DNA of 64,000 nucleotides from Notamacropus eugenii (GCF_028372415.1 NC_092872.1:17140479-17204478); one strand, 5' to 3'; shown: positions 1-11,160, counted from the first letter of the stretch. A program made the numbers and translations. Notes: generated by a model from the letters alone, not told the origin.

Positions 1-185
1 TTTAAATGCAACTTTACCATTTATAATTTATGGCAAAATCATGATACAAGACTGTAGGAGCAAGGGAAAGTATATGGGGGTTATAGGAAAAATAACAAAG
101 TATTCTTCCCAAAGGAATGACTATAAGTGAATGAGTGAGAATTCCTTCAAAGCCATGCTTATTAAGTTCTATCCTGATTCAACAT
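1..185. other. Unassigned AT-rich flank
   Basis: AT-rich DNA upstream of the first HAL1 element. I see no repeat family, long open frame or RNA gene in it. The element boundary is soft and could lie anywhere between about 170 and 225. Confidence 0.4.
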
Positions 186-830
186 AGGCAAGCATTCCCC
201 TAATCTGTCCCCAGGACCCATCTAAATACTTTTTAAAATGACTCTAAACAAATTACAGAGCAGTAGAATCCATGAAAAGATGCAGTGAAACAAATTTTCA
301 GACCAAGACAACTTGAAAGGTTGGCAGGAAAGGTCTGTTGCACCAGGATGAGAGAAGAGTCCAGTCCAACAGATCCCAGGGCAGTGGAGACTGGGCCCAG
401 CAAACCCAGAGCAGGCCTTAGGGCAACTGAATCACTGCCAGCAGTGGCATTTTCTAGACCTCTCAGCCCAGAGATGCCAAAGACAACTTAGAATGTCAGC
501 AGGAAAGATCTGTCACACCTGGGTAAGCGTGGAGTACAGTCCAGCACAGTTTGTGCCAGCACAGGTTAGACCATGGCAAAACAAGAGCAGACTTTGGGAA
601 TCACTGAATAAGCAGTGTTAGTGGCAACAACTGCTTCTGGAGTTCTCAGCCTATAGATGGCAAGGGGGTTAAACAACTGGTCAGAAGGAGATTATGTGGG
701 CCTTTTTATAGCAGACCAAAGCTTGCAGTCACAATGGAGCAAGGACCCTCATTACAGTTCCAGGGCAGAAAAGAGTGCTTGTGATTGCTGACAAAGTCAA
801 AACTCCTATGTTCAAAGCTTGCAAGGAAAA

Positions 831-1800
831 TATGAATTGGTCTCAGGCCATGGAAGAGCTTGAAAAAGATTTAGAAAATCAGGTAAGAGAGGCAGAAGAG
901 AAATTTAGAAGAGAAATGAGAGGGATGCAAGAAAATCAGGAAAAATGAGCCAAGAAGTTGGTAAAGGACACACACACACACACACACACACACACGAACC
1001 TGAAGAAAATCGACTGGGCCAAATGATAAAAATGGTACTAAAAGCCAACGGGGAGAAGAATGCCTTAAAAAGAAAAATTAGCCAAGTGGAAAAAGGAGGT
1101 TCAAAAGCTCACTGAAGAAATTAATTAATTCAAAATTAGAATGGAGCAAATGGAAGCTAACGACTTCATAAGAAATCAAGAAAGAGATAAAACAAAACCA
1201 AAAGAACGAAAAGAAAAAAATTAGAGGACATTTGAAATATCTCATTGGACAAACAAAAACATCTGAAAAATACATTTAGTAGAGATAATTTAATAATTAT
1301 TGGACTATCTGAAGGTCATGGACCAAGAAAAGAGCTTGGACATCATCTTTCAAGAAATAATTAAGAAAAACTGCCCTGATATTCTAGAACTAGAAGGCAA
1401 AAAAAGAAATTTAAAGAATCCAGTGATCACCTGCTGAATGAGATACCAAAATGAAAAATGCCAGAAATTCCACAGTTCCAAGGTCAAAGAGGAAATAGTC
1501 CAGGCAGCCTGAAAGAAATTTATTTGAAGCCACAGTCAAAACAACATAATATTTAGCAGATTCTACACTAATTGATCAAAGGGTTTGGAGTATGTTATTT
1601 CAGAGGGCAAAGGAGCAAGGATTACAACCAAGAATCACCTACTCACCAAATCTGAATATAATCTCTCAAAGGGAAGAATGGATATTCAATTAAATGAAGG
1701 ACTTTCAAGCATTCTTGATGAAAAGACCAGAGCTGAATAAAAAATTTGATTTTCAAATTCAAGACTTAAGACAAGATAAAAAGATAAACAAGAAAGGGGA
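831..1800 (+). pseudogene. L1/HAL1 ORF1 (RNA-binding chaperone), decayed
   Basis: This is the remains of ORF1, which in L1 encodes a coiled-coil trimer that binds element RNA. The amino-terminal end reads MNWSQAMEELEKDLENQ before an in-frame stop near 943. A (CA)14 microsatellite has expanded inside the coiled-coil region at 968-995. The central RRM-like part follows at about 1280-1420 (RDNLIIIGLSE-like, then a stretch resembling SLDIIFQEIIKKNCPDILE), and the C-terminal domain lies at about 1560-1770, ending near a KFDFQIQDL-like segment. Homologous frames lie at 39.2-40.2 kb, 56.3-56.9 kb and 63.35-64 kb. Several stops and shifts rule out a functional protein. The ORF1 family assignment is solid; exact ends are not. 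Confidence 0.75.
968..995. repeat. (CA)14 microsatellite
   Basis: A perfect CA dinucleotide tract inside the decayed ORF1 of the first HAL1. It arose after coding constraint was lost. Confidence 0.95.
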
Positions 1801-2394
1801 ATTATAAGGGAATTAATAAGATTAACATATTTGCATTCATACACTGGAAGATGATTATCTGTAACTCATAAGACCTTTCTCATTATTGGGATATTTAGAA
1901 GGACTAAATCTAGACAAAGGGCACAGGTGTGAGATGAATATGAAGAAAGGATATCTAAAAATCTAAAATTAAGGGAGGAGGGAGGAATGTTCTGGGAGAA
2001 AGGGAAAGGGAGAGTTAAAATGGAGTATACTATCTCACATAAAAGAGGCAAGAAAAAGGCTTTTATGGTGGAAGGGAAAGTGGGGAATTAAAGGGGAGTG
2101 AGTGAACCATATTCTCATCAGAATTGATTAAAAAGAGGGAATTACATACACATTCATTTGTGTATAGAAATCTATCTTGCCCTACAGGAAAGCAGGAGGG
2201 GAAGAGGATAAGAGAAGAAGGAGGGATACTGATTGAAGGGAGGACAAACCGGTTGAGGTGATAGAAGTAAAACACTTTTGAGGAAGGATAGAGTGAAAGT
2301 AGAGAGAAAGTAGAATAAACAGAGGGAAAATAGGATTGAGGAAAATACAGTTAGCAATAGTAACTATGGAAAATATTTTGAAACAAATTTCTCT

Positions 2395-3170
2395 GATAAA
2401 GGTTTCATTCCTTTCATTCATTCCTTCAAACCTTTAGAGAATGGAGTCAAATTTATAAAAATGAGTTATTTCCCAGTATTAAGTGATCAAAAGATGTGAT
2501 TAGTTTGCAGGTGAAGTAATCAAAGTTATCCATAGTCACATGAAAAAATACTCTAACTCACTACTGATTGGAGAAATGTGAATTAAAATAATTCTGAGGT
2601 ATTACCTCATACCTATTAGATTGGGTAATAGACAGAAAAAGTAAATGACAGATGTTGGAGGGAATGTGGGAAAATAAGACAATAACGCATTATTGGTGGA
2701 GTTGTGAAGTGATTCAACCTTTTTGTAGAATAATTTGGAACTATGCCCAAAGAGCTCTAACATCACGTATACCATTTGACCTAACAATGCCCCATCTCTA
2801 TCTGAATCCCAAAAGATATTTAAAAGAAAACAAGGGAAAAGACCTATATGTATAATAATATTAACAGCAGCTCTTTTCAGGGGGCAAAGAATTAGAAATT
2901 GAAGGGATGCCCATCAATTGAGGAATGACTGAACAACTTATGGTATGTGATTATGATGAAATACTATTGTACTAGAAGAAATGATGACCAGGATGCTCTT
3001 TGAAAAATCTGGAAAGACCTGCATGGGCTAATGAAAGTGAAATGTACTGTGTACAAAGTAAAAGAAACATTGTAAGATGATCAGATGTGAATTACAGCTA
3101 TTCTTAGCAATACAATGATCCAAGACAACTCTGAAGGACTAATGATGAAAAATGTTGGAGAAAGAACTGC
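2395..3170 (+). pseudogene. L1 ORF2 C-terminal remnant inside HAL1
   Basis: The sequence follows the C-terminal third of marsupial L1 ORF2 downstream of the reverse transcriptase, including a Cys-containing segment. One piece is still open from 2652 to 2855, with a recognisable HYWWSCEVIQPFCRIIWNYA-type stretch that corresponds to the L1 region carrying conserved Trp and Cys residues. No endonuclease or RT catalytic motif lies upstream in this element, so it cannot supply enzyme. Equivalent C-terminal pieces occur at 22.08-22.8 kb, 37.1-37.5 kb (minus), 50.2-50.9 kb and 56.1-56.28 kb (minus). Confidence 0.75.
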
Positions 3171-3423
3171 TGGTGTCTGAATATAGGTTTAAATACGTTT
3201 TTTTTTTACTTTATTGTTCTTGAGTTTTTTGCCTATATTTTCTTATACAACATGACTATTATAGATATGTATTGCATGACTACACATGTATAATTGATGT
3301 AGAATTGCTTCCTTCTCAGTGAGTTGGGATTGGGAAGGATGGAAGGGAGAGAACTTGGGACTCAAAGTTTTAAAAATAAATGTTAAAAATAAATTTTACA
3401 TGTAACTGGGCAAAAGCTAAAGT

Positions 3424-3485
3424 ACTATACACACATACATTTACATATACATATACATACATACACACATACACACATACATTCA
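3424..3485. repeat. (CATA)n/(CACA)n microsatellite
   Basis: Interrupted CATA and CACA units directly after the 3' end of the first HAL1. It may have grown from that element's tail or 3' junction. Confidence 0.85.
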
Positions 3486-4500
3486 CATGTATGTGAAAGT
3501 TGCATTTCCCAAGGGCATAGTCAAAAAGCAACAAATATCGAGTCTAGCTTTGGACATGCGGAGCAACCAGAGAAGCAGTCCCCTAAAATATTTAGAAATT
3601 TGGCAATGTTTTCTCATTGCAATTAGTGTCTAACTTCAATTAAGTACAGGTTCAATAGGCATGTACTACACATTTATGCAGAATAGTGAAATGAGAGTTG
3701 GCGGAGTGTGGGTTCAAATCCCCAAAGAGTGATACATTTCAGCTAAGTGACTGAGCTACTGCAGTTACTTAGTCTCTAAGTAATCAAGGCTACTCTAAGA
3801 CTATGAGTTACAAAGCAGGAGCCTACCTATACTAAACAAATGAAGTCATAGCTATGGCCATACCAAATTACGGGTAAAGGTTCAGTTGAAAAGATGCCAG
3901 GCAACTAAATAGGTGTTAATGAGTCCAGGAAAAGGGTATTAAATTAAATGCTTTAAAGATGCTTGGGGTAAAGAAACATAGAAAATCATGTATAAGTATT
4001 CCAGAAAACCCTAAATAACAATTTGAGGAAGTCAAATATCCTATTTTCTGAAAGGAAAGAAATCCTAAGCTACATTTTTTTTTCTTTTTCATGTTCTCTT
4101 AAAATATTTTAGAGGGCACAGTTGATGATATATTTTACATGATAATCTCAATTTTTATACTCTGAAAGTATTGCAAATTAGGAGTGTATCATCTCATTCA
4201 ATTCTCCTCATATCTAGTGCTATAAGATACATGTTCAGGTGAAATTTCTATAAATCAGGCTTTACGTAGCTATATTTGTAATTTCTGTATCTTAGTCATA
4301 GAATGAAAACTACAAAGCTAATCAGATCAAGGGATGTATCTTCTGTATCCATTAACATATTATGATAGACATTTGGTGGGGATTCTAGATTATATAATTA
4401 TAAACCAGAAGAGTTTCCACTTATAGATCCTCACTAGATGTCAAGTTTTGTTCTATGGAAAGTATGCATGAAAAGTAAGTTATCAAAATCTCTTCATAGT
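3486..4500. other. Non-repetitive stretch, no gene seen
   Basis: AT-rich DNA without a long open frame. A GGTTCAAATCCC-like string at about 3711-3722 resembles a tRNA T-arm or Pol III B box, but no matching A box or cloverleaf surrounds it. About 4150-4210 is faintly MIR-like and too weak to call. Confidence 0.4.
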
Positions 4501-4506
4501 TCATAA

Positions 4507-4600
4507 TATGTATATATATATATATATATACATATATATGTGTGTGTGTTTATACATGTGTATATTTTATACACACACATATATATGTATAGACATATAA
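4507..4600. repeat. (TA)n/(TG)n microsatellite with perfect inverted repeat
   Basis: A TA tract runs into TG, then a spacer, then CA back into TA. Arms at 4530-4548 and 4572-4590 are exact reverse complements over 19 bp with a 23-nt loop, so the tract could extrude a hairpin or cruciform. Confidence 0.9.
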
Positions 4601-5620
4601 ACATGGTAACATATTTGAAAAACTTTTGTAAATATTATGGCAAAATAAATTGTTCTATTGACAATTTCAAGGTTAAAATATTTTATTTTGTAAGATTGAA
4701 AATTTAGCATAATTATCTCACGAGGTTCTTGAAAATGGGATATATTTTATTTACTCTACTATTTTATTGGAAATCCTGGATACTCTGATTTTTTTTCTGA
4801 GATCCTGTTCTCTGAAGTAACTTATTTCATGTGCTTTCAGTTATATTTTTTCTTCCTGCCATTCTTGATTTCATATTCTGAGCTGCAGTGAGAATGTTGT
4901 CCTGGCCTAAGGGCCTCTAGAATACAAAAGGAAAAAAAAATATCTCCATAAATATAGATAAGGTATCTAGTTCAAATATCTGTATTTGTAAACATTAAAA
5001 TCTCTATGTGGTGATGTCTGGGAATGTGCATAATGCACCTATTGGGTAATTTGTCATAACTGATGGATAAGAAACGAAGATTTATTAGTAATAATTACAC
5101 TAGTGATGCATTACACATATATGTCCATCTTCTCAGGAGAGGTTACAAGTAATTTCACATCTTTTATCTCATTTTCCCCACCAACTTCCATAAGCAGGAG
5201 GGGCAGGAAGCCTAACATGTTTTATTGAATAGGTTATCCAAATTTTTTGATGTTAAAATTGAAGAAACTAATTTTACTCCAAAGTTACTGCAAAGTTATT
5301 CCAACATCATGAAATTAGTTCCACTCACTCTTGCCCGTGGATTAAAGGCAGAAATGCATACATACTTAGAATTGAAAGGAATTGAGATATCAACTAATAT
5401 TACCCTGAAGCATGAATACAGTTTAGAGTATTATCTGAAGACTTCCAATGATGAGTAACCCATTACCTCACAAAAATATTTCTTCTTACTAAGCTAGTCT
5501 CCACCCAGTACATGCTACCTATTTGGTCAGACCATCAGAATTATGAACAGAAGTCTCTATTACCTCTCTTTGGGAAAACAACCAAATTCCTTAATCTTGT
5601 ATTTCTTTTACCAGGGGCAG
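4601..5620. other. Non-repetitive stretch, no gene seen
   Basis: AT-rich. A 77-codon opening at 5225-5458 has no recognisable domain, ordinary local base composition and no initiation or splice context that I can support, so I do not call it a gene. Confidence 0.4.
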
Positions 5621-5624
5621 GAGC

Positions 5625-5880
5625 AGAGAGAAATGTTGGATTTGGAATAAGACTGACATAAATTTGAATGTTGCCTCAGACTTAATAGCTATGTGGCCCT
5701 GCAAAGTTGGTTCACCTTTATCTGATTCACTTTCCTCATCTATAAAATAAGGACAATAGTAGTACATGCTTCACAAGATCATGGTATGAATTAAATGAGA
5801 TAATTATATGTAAAACATTTTGCAAATCTTAGAGTACTATATACATGCTAAATAATTATCAATGTCTATCATAACTGGGC
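5625..5880 (+). mobile_element. MIR-like CORE-SINE
   Basis: Shows the CORE-SINE order: a segment like 'agctatgtggccctg', a segment like 'ttcctcatctataaaat', a 'taaatgagataatta' segment, then a tail resembling 'tgcaaatcttagagtactatatacatgctaa'-type ends in short pieces. Diverged and old; probably moved by L2. Confidence 0.7.
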
Positions 5881-6360
5881 TCAATTAATATCTACTTTAT
5901 TCAGGCTTATTTTATACTATTGCAATTTATAAATCTTTTCTATTTTTCAGTCAAACTTGACTAGTAGCTATTTCTGGATATTATTGTGAATTCACCTGTC
6001 TATAACATACATATTCAAAGAAAATGCTTGTTGATTGCATTGCGCATCCAAAATACCTAAGCCTAATACCCATCAAAGTTTATGTTAACCTTCCCATCCT
6101 ACCACTGTCCATGGTTGTAGTGAGTCAGGTTACCATGGAGCAACCTTGTAAAATTAAAGGCTAATTTAAAGATGAACCTAAACTTAAAAAAAAATTAAAA
6201 AAAGGTTAATTTAAAAAATAACCTAAAACAATTTAAAAAAAAAAAAAACTAAAAGTAACTTTCCCCTCAGCTCAGGACTCTTTGAACAAAACACCACTTT
6301 ATGATTTGAACTGGGACCCTACAAGCTTCACAATGAACCTCCTTGAAGGCTACTTTTCCC
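5881..6360. other. Unassigned, with A-rich tract at 6180-6255
   Basis: Mostly unrecognised DNA. The A-rich block could be the tail of an old retroposed copy, but nothing upstream identifies a parent element. Confidence 0.35.
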
Positions 6361-6364
6361 TAAA

Positions 6365-6475
6365 TAAAGGGGAAAAGGAAAAGAAGTAAGGAAGGAAAGA
6401 AGTTAGCAAGGAAGGAAGGGAGGAAGGAAAAGGTGAGGGAGGGAAGGAAAAGAATGAGATAATGAAGGAGAGAAA
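6365..6475. repeat. Purine-rich (GGAA/GGGA)n low-complexity
   Basis: Imperfect GGAA, GGGA and GAAA units, all purines on the plus strand. Much less regular than the GGAA array at 54.16 kb. Confidence 0.85.
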
Positions 6476-6479
6476 GAAG

Positions 6480-6718
6480 CATTTCTATAGCATATACTAT
6501 GTGACAGACATATTAAAAATTGTATAAAAGCTAGGTGTTTTTACAAATATTTAATCACTTAATCTTCACAAGAATCCTGTAAGGCACATGCCATTATTAT
6601 CCCCATGTTACAGTTGAAGAAACTGATAAACAGAAGCTAAGTGACTTGTTTAATGTCACATAGATACGAAGTGTCTGAGACTGGATTCGAACTGAGGTGT
6701 TCTGGACTCCAGGCCCAG
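6480..6718 (-). mobile_element. MIR-like CORE-SINE (antisense)
   Basis: Reverse complement of MIR landmarks in order: an 'actatgtgacagaca'-like tail end, 'ttatccccatgttacag', 'gtgacttgtttaatgtcacata', and a B-box-like 'ggattcgaact' near 6686-6696. Confidence 0.75.
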
Positions 6719-6721
6719 AAG

Positions 6722-6988
6722 AAGGAAGTGAACATGCATTTAGCAGTCACTTAACGTGCAAGACTGTGCCTAAAGATGTTACAAATATTCTTCTTTGAAA
6801 CTCATGACAACCACTGGAGGTAGGGACTATTACTATTGATATTTTATAGCTAAGGAAAATGAGGCAGAAAGAGGTTAAGTGACTTTTCCGTGATATCACA
6901 CCTAGTAAGCTTCTATGGAAGATTTGAAATCAACTTTTCCTGATTCCAAGCCAATTAGTATGCCCACTGTACCATTTAACTTACTTCA
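6722..6988 (-). mobile_element. MIR-like CORE-SINE (antisense), second of a pair
   Basis: Same family and orientation as its left neighbour, abutting it with almost no spacer. Landmarks include 'gaggttaagtgactt', 'tcacacctagtaag' and a degraded B box. Head-to-tail SINE pairs can arise from insertion into A-rich tails. Confidence 0.7.
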
Positions 6989-7089
6989 GGATCATTGTAT
7001 TTTTCAAAAATAATTGTATTTCTGAACTCAAAAGCTCAGAATAGTCTATTGAATTTAATATCCAATCTTCTCTTAATATCACCCTCATC

Positions 7090-7480
7090 TTCTATAGAAA
7101 GACTTCTTTTCTTTCAAGTCCCAGCTCAGGTGCCCTCTCCTCTGTAAAGTCTTCTTAGAATAAGGTAGACCAAGACTCGTAATTTACACAGTTGGTGTGT
7201 GCAAGAAGAAGCCACTTGAATTATCTCAGGCTGTTTTCTCATCTGCAGAATGGAAGTAATATCTGAAGCCCTTGTCTCACAGAGAGGTTGTTGACATTGC
7301 AATGAAATAATGTATGATATATCATATATATATCAGGTATTGTTATTTGAAAATCATCATCACCCCTAATTGAGCACTTTTTAAATTCCCTGTAATACTT
7401 TGTCTAGATCTTGTCTTTCTTATCTCTCTACATGTCTTATCTAACTCATTCTACTCTTTATCTTCTCAAGGCCAGGGGCT
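7090..7480 (+). mobile_element. L2 3' fragment interrupted by a MIR-like piece
   Basis: 7095-7170 matches the L2 segment 'caagtcccagctcaggtg...ctgtaaagtcttctt'. 7370-7480 matches the following L2 segment, ending near 'aaggccaggggctgtgac'. Between them about 7195-7345 looks like a partial plus-strand MIR ('tttctcatctgcagaatgg'). Confidence 0.5.
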
Positions 7481-8084
7481 GTGACATTTTCCAAGATGTG
7501 CAGAGGGAGGCATACTGACCTAAGAGACCTAGAAATCTGACTGAGTCTTGCTTTAGAATCATACTGTAATGCTAAAGATATCTCTTAACTGTTCAGTGTC
7601 TTAGTTCAGTCTCCCAGGTTATAAATTGGAAAGAAGGTACTGACCTGATTTAATAAATTGAGTTTTCAATAAATGGCAGTTCCCTAAATTAATGAAATCA
7701 CCATATTAGTCATGATCCTTGTTATGCCATACCATTAGACTCAATTCAGGAGATGTGAGTTAAAAAAAAAATTGTATCATCTTGAAATTGTGAGTTCAAT
7801 TGAGAAATTTGAAATTGATTTCAATATTTCAGTGGAAACCTCCACTAAATTTTTGATGCAATACATCATTTTAGTATGACTTTACCTGTGAATTCTCAGA
7901 GTTTGTCTTGGTGGAGTGTATTTACTAGCTACAAAATACTGCAAATGCCACAAAACTTATAAGGCTTTGACCATGGTCTTATATGCGGAGGCAAAGCAAG
8001 CTAAGGTCAGAAAAGCCAATTACTGGAATGGAAATAGGATGATGAAATTTTAGGCTGCACACATTGTTTAAGATCATATAAATG
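7481..8084. other. Unassigned, no gene seen
   Basis: AT-rich DNA; 7550-7670 carries weak SINE-like words only. No coding potential noticed. Confidence 0.35.
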
Positions 8085-8407
8085 ATTTCCAGGAGCCAAA
8101 ATAGTGGAGTAAACAATAAATCATTGTAACTCTACCACATTCATCTCCAAACAGTCATAAAATAATGTCCCCAAACAAATCCTGGAGCAGCACAACCAAC
8201 AAAAAGATGTGGTGAAACATTTTTTTAATCGCAAGAAATTTGAAAGATTCATAAGAAAGGTTCATCTCAGTTGGGTAAAAGTGGAGGGCATTCTAGGACA
8301 AATCTAAAATTAAGGGAGGAGGGAGGAATGTTCTGGGAGAAAGGGAAAGGGAAAGGGAAAGGGAGAGTTAAAATGGAGTATACTATCTCACATAAAAGAG
8401 GCAAGAA
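8085..8407 (+). mobile_element. HAL1 deletion derivative (5'UTR joined to 3' spacer)
   Basis: About 8085-8298 is the HAL1/L1 5'UTR start (decayed 'gccaaaatagtggag' in place of the usual 'gccaagatggtggag'). At about 8300 it jumps straight to the purine-rich spacer that in the first HAL1 lies some 1.7 kb further on, so ORF1 is missing altogether. The spacer segment 8300-8407 matches 1959-2054 without substitutions; the 5'UTR part does not match nearly so well. See findings. Confidence 0.7.
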
Positions 8408-8455
8408 GCACACACACACACACACACAAACATACACACACACACACATACAAAA
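8408..8455. repeat. (CA)n microsatellite
   Basis: Interrupted CA tract directly abutting the HAL1 derivative, where a poly-A end would have been expected if the copy were complete. Confidence 0.9.
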
Positions 8456-8935
8456 CTGAGTGTGTCTGATTAGAATCAATGAAGTTACACTATTGAATAA
8501 TCCCCTACTACGTCTTTTATTTTCAAATTCCAGCTTCTAATTTAGTGTTGATTTTGACCTTTGCACTGTGGTGGTTAATTAATAATAACTAAGTAGCAAA
8601 TTGAACTATATGATTTATTAGCAAAACAGGCATAATAAACATGTCAGTGAACTCCTAGTCAGTCCAATGACCCTGAATATACATAGAAACAGATTTTTAT
8701 GTATTACAAACAATAAAATAAGGTCAAGTAATTAAAAGAAAACAATTAACTAGGATACAAGCCAAAATACAAAATTAGGCACTCTGGTTTCTAATTGGCT
8801 TAAAGATTAGGGGCTTTACAAGTTATGAGAGAGAGTGAGTTTTAATCCAGTTAGGAACGTTACAAGTAGATTTCTGAATTTTTCTTTTCACAAAATTGAG
8901 AGATGCTAATTAATTACCCCCATATGCATTTAAGA
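8456..8935. other. Unassigned AT-rich stretch
   Basis: No recognisable repeat family, open frame or RNA gene. Confidence 0.35.
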
Positions 8936-8939
8936 AACA

Positions 8940-9905
8940 ATAGATGATTTATGCCATTTTTCCCATTTTTTCCCCAATCTCTCTTATCTCTTCATCTCTT
9001 CTGTGAATTCTTTTGGGATTTGGTTCTAATTTGGATTATTTTTTATGTTTAACTTGAATTTTTCTTTGAGGTCTTTTTTGTGGCTATTTTCATATGGTCT
9101 TCTGAGTTTATGTTTTCAACTCCCCAGCCATCTTAGTGGATTTTTATGGTGAAATTTTTGTTGTCTGCTCATTTTTCTAGTCTCCTTTTTTTATTTTGAA
9201 CTTTAAGTTAAAGTTGGGCTCCACTCACCTTGAGATGAGGAGGCGCTCTTTCAAGCTCTAGGACTTTTCATGTTGCTGTTTTCGGAGCTAGTTCTGGAAG
9301 TCTGCAAGTTATTTGTTTCTTTCAAGCTGTGGTGATCATGAGAAAGGTGTATTCTCCTCCTCTGTGCTCTGGTCTTTACTCAGGAAGGGCCTCTCCTCTT
9401 TGCAGATATATGTGCTAGCATTCCTCTTTGCTTAGGAACTGTCACTGAGGACCTTGTTTCCTTGTGATAAGCCATAGGTGTTCCTCTATGCCTTTGAATG
9501 GAAACCCCAGAATATATGTGGGCAATAGACTTGTCAATCAGTGACAGCTGTTCCCAAGGCCAGTAAAGTCTTCCCAGTCTCTCTCTGACAAGTTGTCTGA
9601 CCCCCTTAGCACTTCTGGGCTGAGAGCTCCCAAAGTTTCTGCTGCTTCTGCTGCAGCTGCTGTTGCCACTGCCAAGCATTCAGGCTGTGGACAGGCTTCT
9701 ACCTGGCTGCCACAGACTTCTCCTGTTGACCTCTTAAGTTCTTTTAGGCTATAAAAATGCCTAATCTTCTGTTGAGTTTACTGCTCCAAAACTTGATTTA
9801 AAGCATTATTAAAACAAACAAACAAAACAAAAAACTACAAGGTTTTGAGGGAAATCTTTAGAGTTCAACCTGCCGACTGCTCCTATCTACCATCTTGGCT
9901 ACCTA
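8940..9905 (-). mobile_element. L1/HAL1 5'UTR with start of ORF1 (antisense)
   Basis: Read on the minus strand, the element starts near 9905 with the L1 5'-end motif ('ccatcttggc' at 9890-9899 on plus, i.e. GCCAAGATGG on minus), runs through a 5'UTR homologous to those at 40.2-41.0 kb and 56.95-57.8 kb, and stops near 8940 in the beginning of ORF1. It lacks ORF2 and a 3' end. A 99-codon opening at 9380-9679 (minus) lies wholly in the 5'UTR and is probably fortuitous. Confidence 0.7.
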
Positions 9906-10285
9906 GCACTTTTCAAAGCTCTTTTTGAAGAATGAACGTCAGTATATACCTTTAGTCTCTCTTATTTCTTATTAGTGAATCATATTTTACTATGGTTCCA
10001 CAGCCCAACTTTGATCTGTTCCATTTTAATTTCTTGGGTATCTCTAATCTGAAGACTTGTTCCTTAGTTTACAAGAATTAGTAACCAGGAAAACCACCAT
10101 ACGCGTGACATATAAAAGAATCTGTTTAGTCAAGTATAAGAGGAAATTGAATTAAAATGTATGAACAATAAAGAATACTATATCTCAGGAGATGCTATAA
10201 TTCAAATGGCAAGAGATGAAAAGGAAGAATGGAATGAAGGAGAAGGATTACTTGTGACTCCACACCACCTGACTCAGACTCCTAA
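9906..10285. other. Unassigned, no gene seen
   Basis: Ordinary AT-rich DNA between an L1 5' end and a SINE. Confidence 0.35.
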
Positions 10286-10289
10286 GGTA

Positions 10290-10622
10290 AATGAGTGTGT
10301 GTTTGTCCTTCGTTGCTGAAGAAGACCAGACCATCAGAGAAATCATTACATGACTTGCACTTGACTTTGTTTTGAGTGAGGGAGGGCTGTGTAGATCACC
10401 AGCCTCACTTCTCCTCCACAGCCATCTGAATCCAGTGACCAGATATTCATCAGGATGACTGGAGATGACCCAGGATGAGGCAAATGGGGTTAAGTGACTT
10501 GCCCAAGGTCACACAGCTAGTGAGTGTCAAGTGTCTGAGGTGAGATTTGAACTCAGGTCCTCCTGACTCGTGCACTGGTGCTCTATCCACTTCACCATCA
10601 AGCTGCTCCAGTAAGGTAAATG
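10290..10622 (-). mobile_element. Full-length marsupial CORE-SINE, tRNA head and long 3' body
   Basis: Read on the minus strand from about 10622: a tRNA-like head ('ggagcagcttgatggtgaag'), a Pol III B box at about 10544-10554, the CORE segment ('gacttgcccaaggtcacaca' on plus), then a 3' body and a tail ending near 10290 ('tttgtccttcgttgctgaag' on plus). It is much better preserved than the MIRs nearby, hence younger. A second copy of the 3' body only is at 30385-30530. I believe this is a Mar1/WSINE-like family but cannot confirm the subfamily. Confidence 0.75.
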
Positions 10623-10914
10623 TATAACTTAAGGAAATATAAAAGGAGACATGGAACCAAGGACAGTATGGAAAATGATAGACATCATTCAAGTTCATAT
10701 GAAATAATATGGGAAACAAGGAATCCCCCCTCATCAACTGACCTAGTCGTGGAGCTTAAGGGGACTAAAGGGGTTTTCAGAATTAGTTGAGGGAGAGGAG
10801 AGGCAGCAATGAAGGGGGAAAAGGTGTCAATACTAATGATACAATGATTGTCATTAAAAGAAAGTCAGGATTTTCAGAACCCAAAATGTACACATCTAAA
10901 CATAGAACAAAGGA

Positions 10915-11160
10915 GGTTTTTATTAAGTGTTTAATGTATGTGAGACATTCTTCTAAACATTGCTGCAAATATTAGCTAATTTAATCCTCATAAATACTGA
11001 AGAATATGGGTGCTATTATTTCCCCCATTTTGCACTTGAAGAGACTAAGACAAATAGACTTTGAGGTGAATTACCCAGAGTCATATAGCTAGTAGGTGTC
11101 TGAGGTCAGATATGAATTCAGATCATCCATACTCCAGTACTCTAACCACTGATTGACCTA
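10915..11160 (-). mobile_element. MIR-like CORE-SINE (antisense)
   Basis: Carries 'gctaatttaatcctcataa', 'ttatttcccccattttgca', 'gagtcatatagctagtaggtg' and a terminal 'ctctaaccactgattgacc' in the expected reverse-complement order. Confidence 0.7.

Larger units (their letters stand above)
190..3415 (+). mobile_element. HAL1-type LINE (half-L1), nearly full length, decayed
   Basis: A non-LTR retrotransposon in four parts. About 190-830 is marsupial L1/HAL1 5'UTR. About 831-1800 is an L1-type ORF1 remnant. About 1800-2390 is a purine-rich spacer. About 2395-3170 matches only the C-terminal end of L1 ORF2, followed by an L1 3'UTR to about 3415. The whole endonuclease and most of the reverse transcriptase are absent. 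The same purine-rich spacer recurs at 8300-8407 and, in reverse, around 38.4-39.1 kb and 62.4-63.2 kb, so this is a family structure and not a one-off deletion. HAL1 elements are known L1 derivatives that keep ORF1, lack a working ORF2 and are thought to be moved by L1 enzymes. Stops and frameshifts show that this copy is dead. Confidence 0.8.

Noticed and set aside
3705..3725. tRNA T-arm-like GGTTCAAATCCCC
   Set aside because: No acceptor, D or anticodon stem pairing around it and no A box at the right distance; not a tRNA gene.
9380..9679. 99-codon minus-strand open frame
   Set aside because: Lies entirely in an L1 5'UTR that is not coding in its relatives elsewhere in the window.
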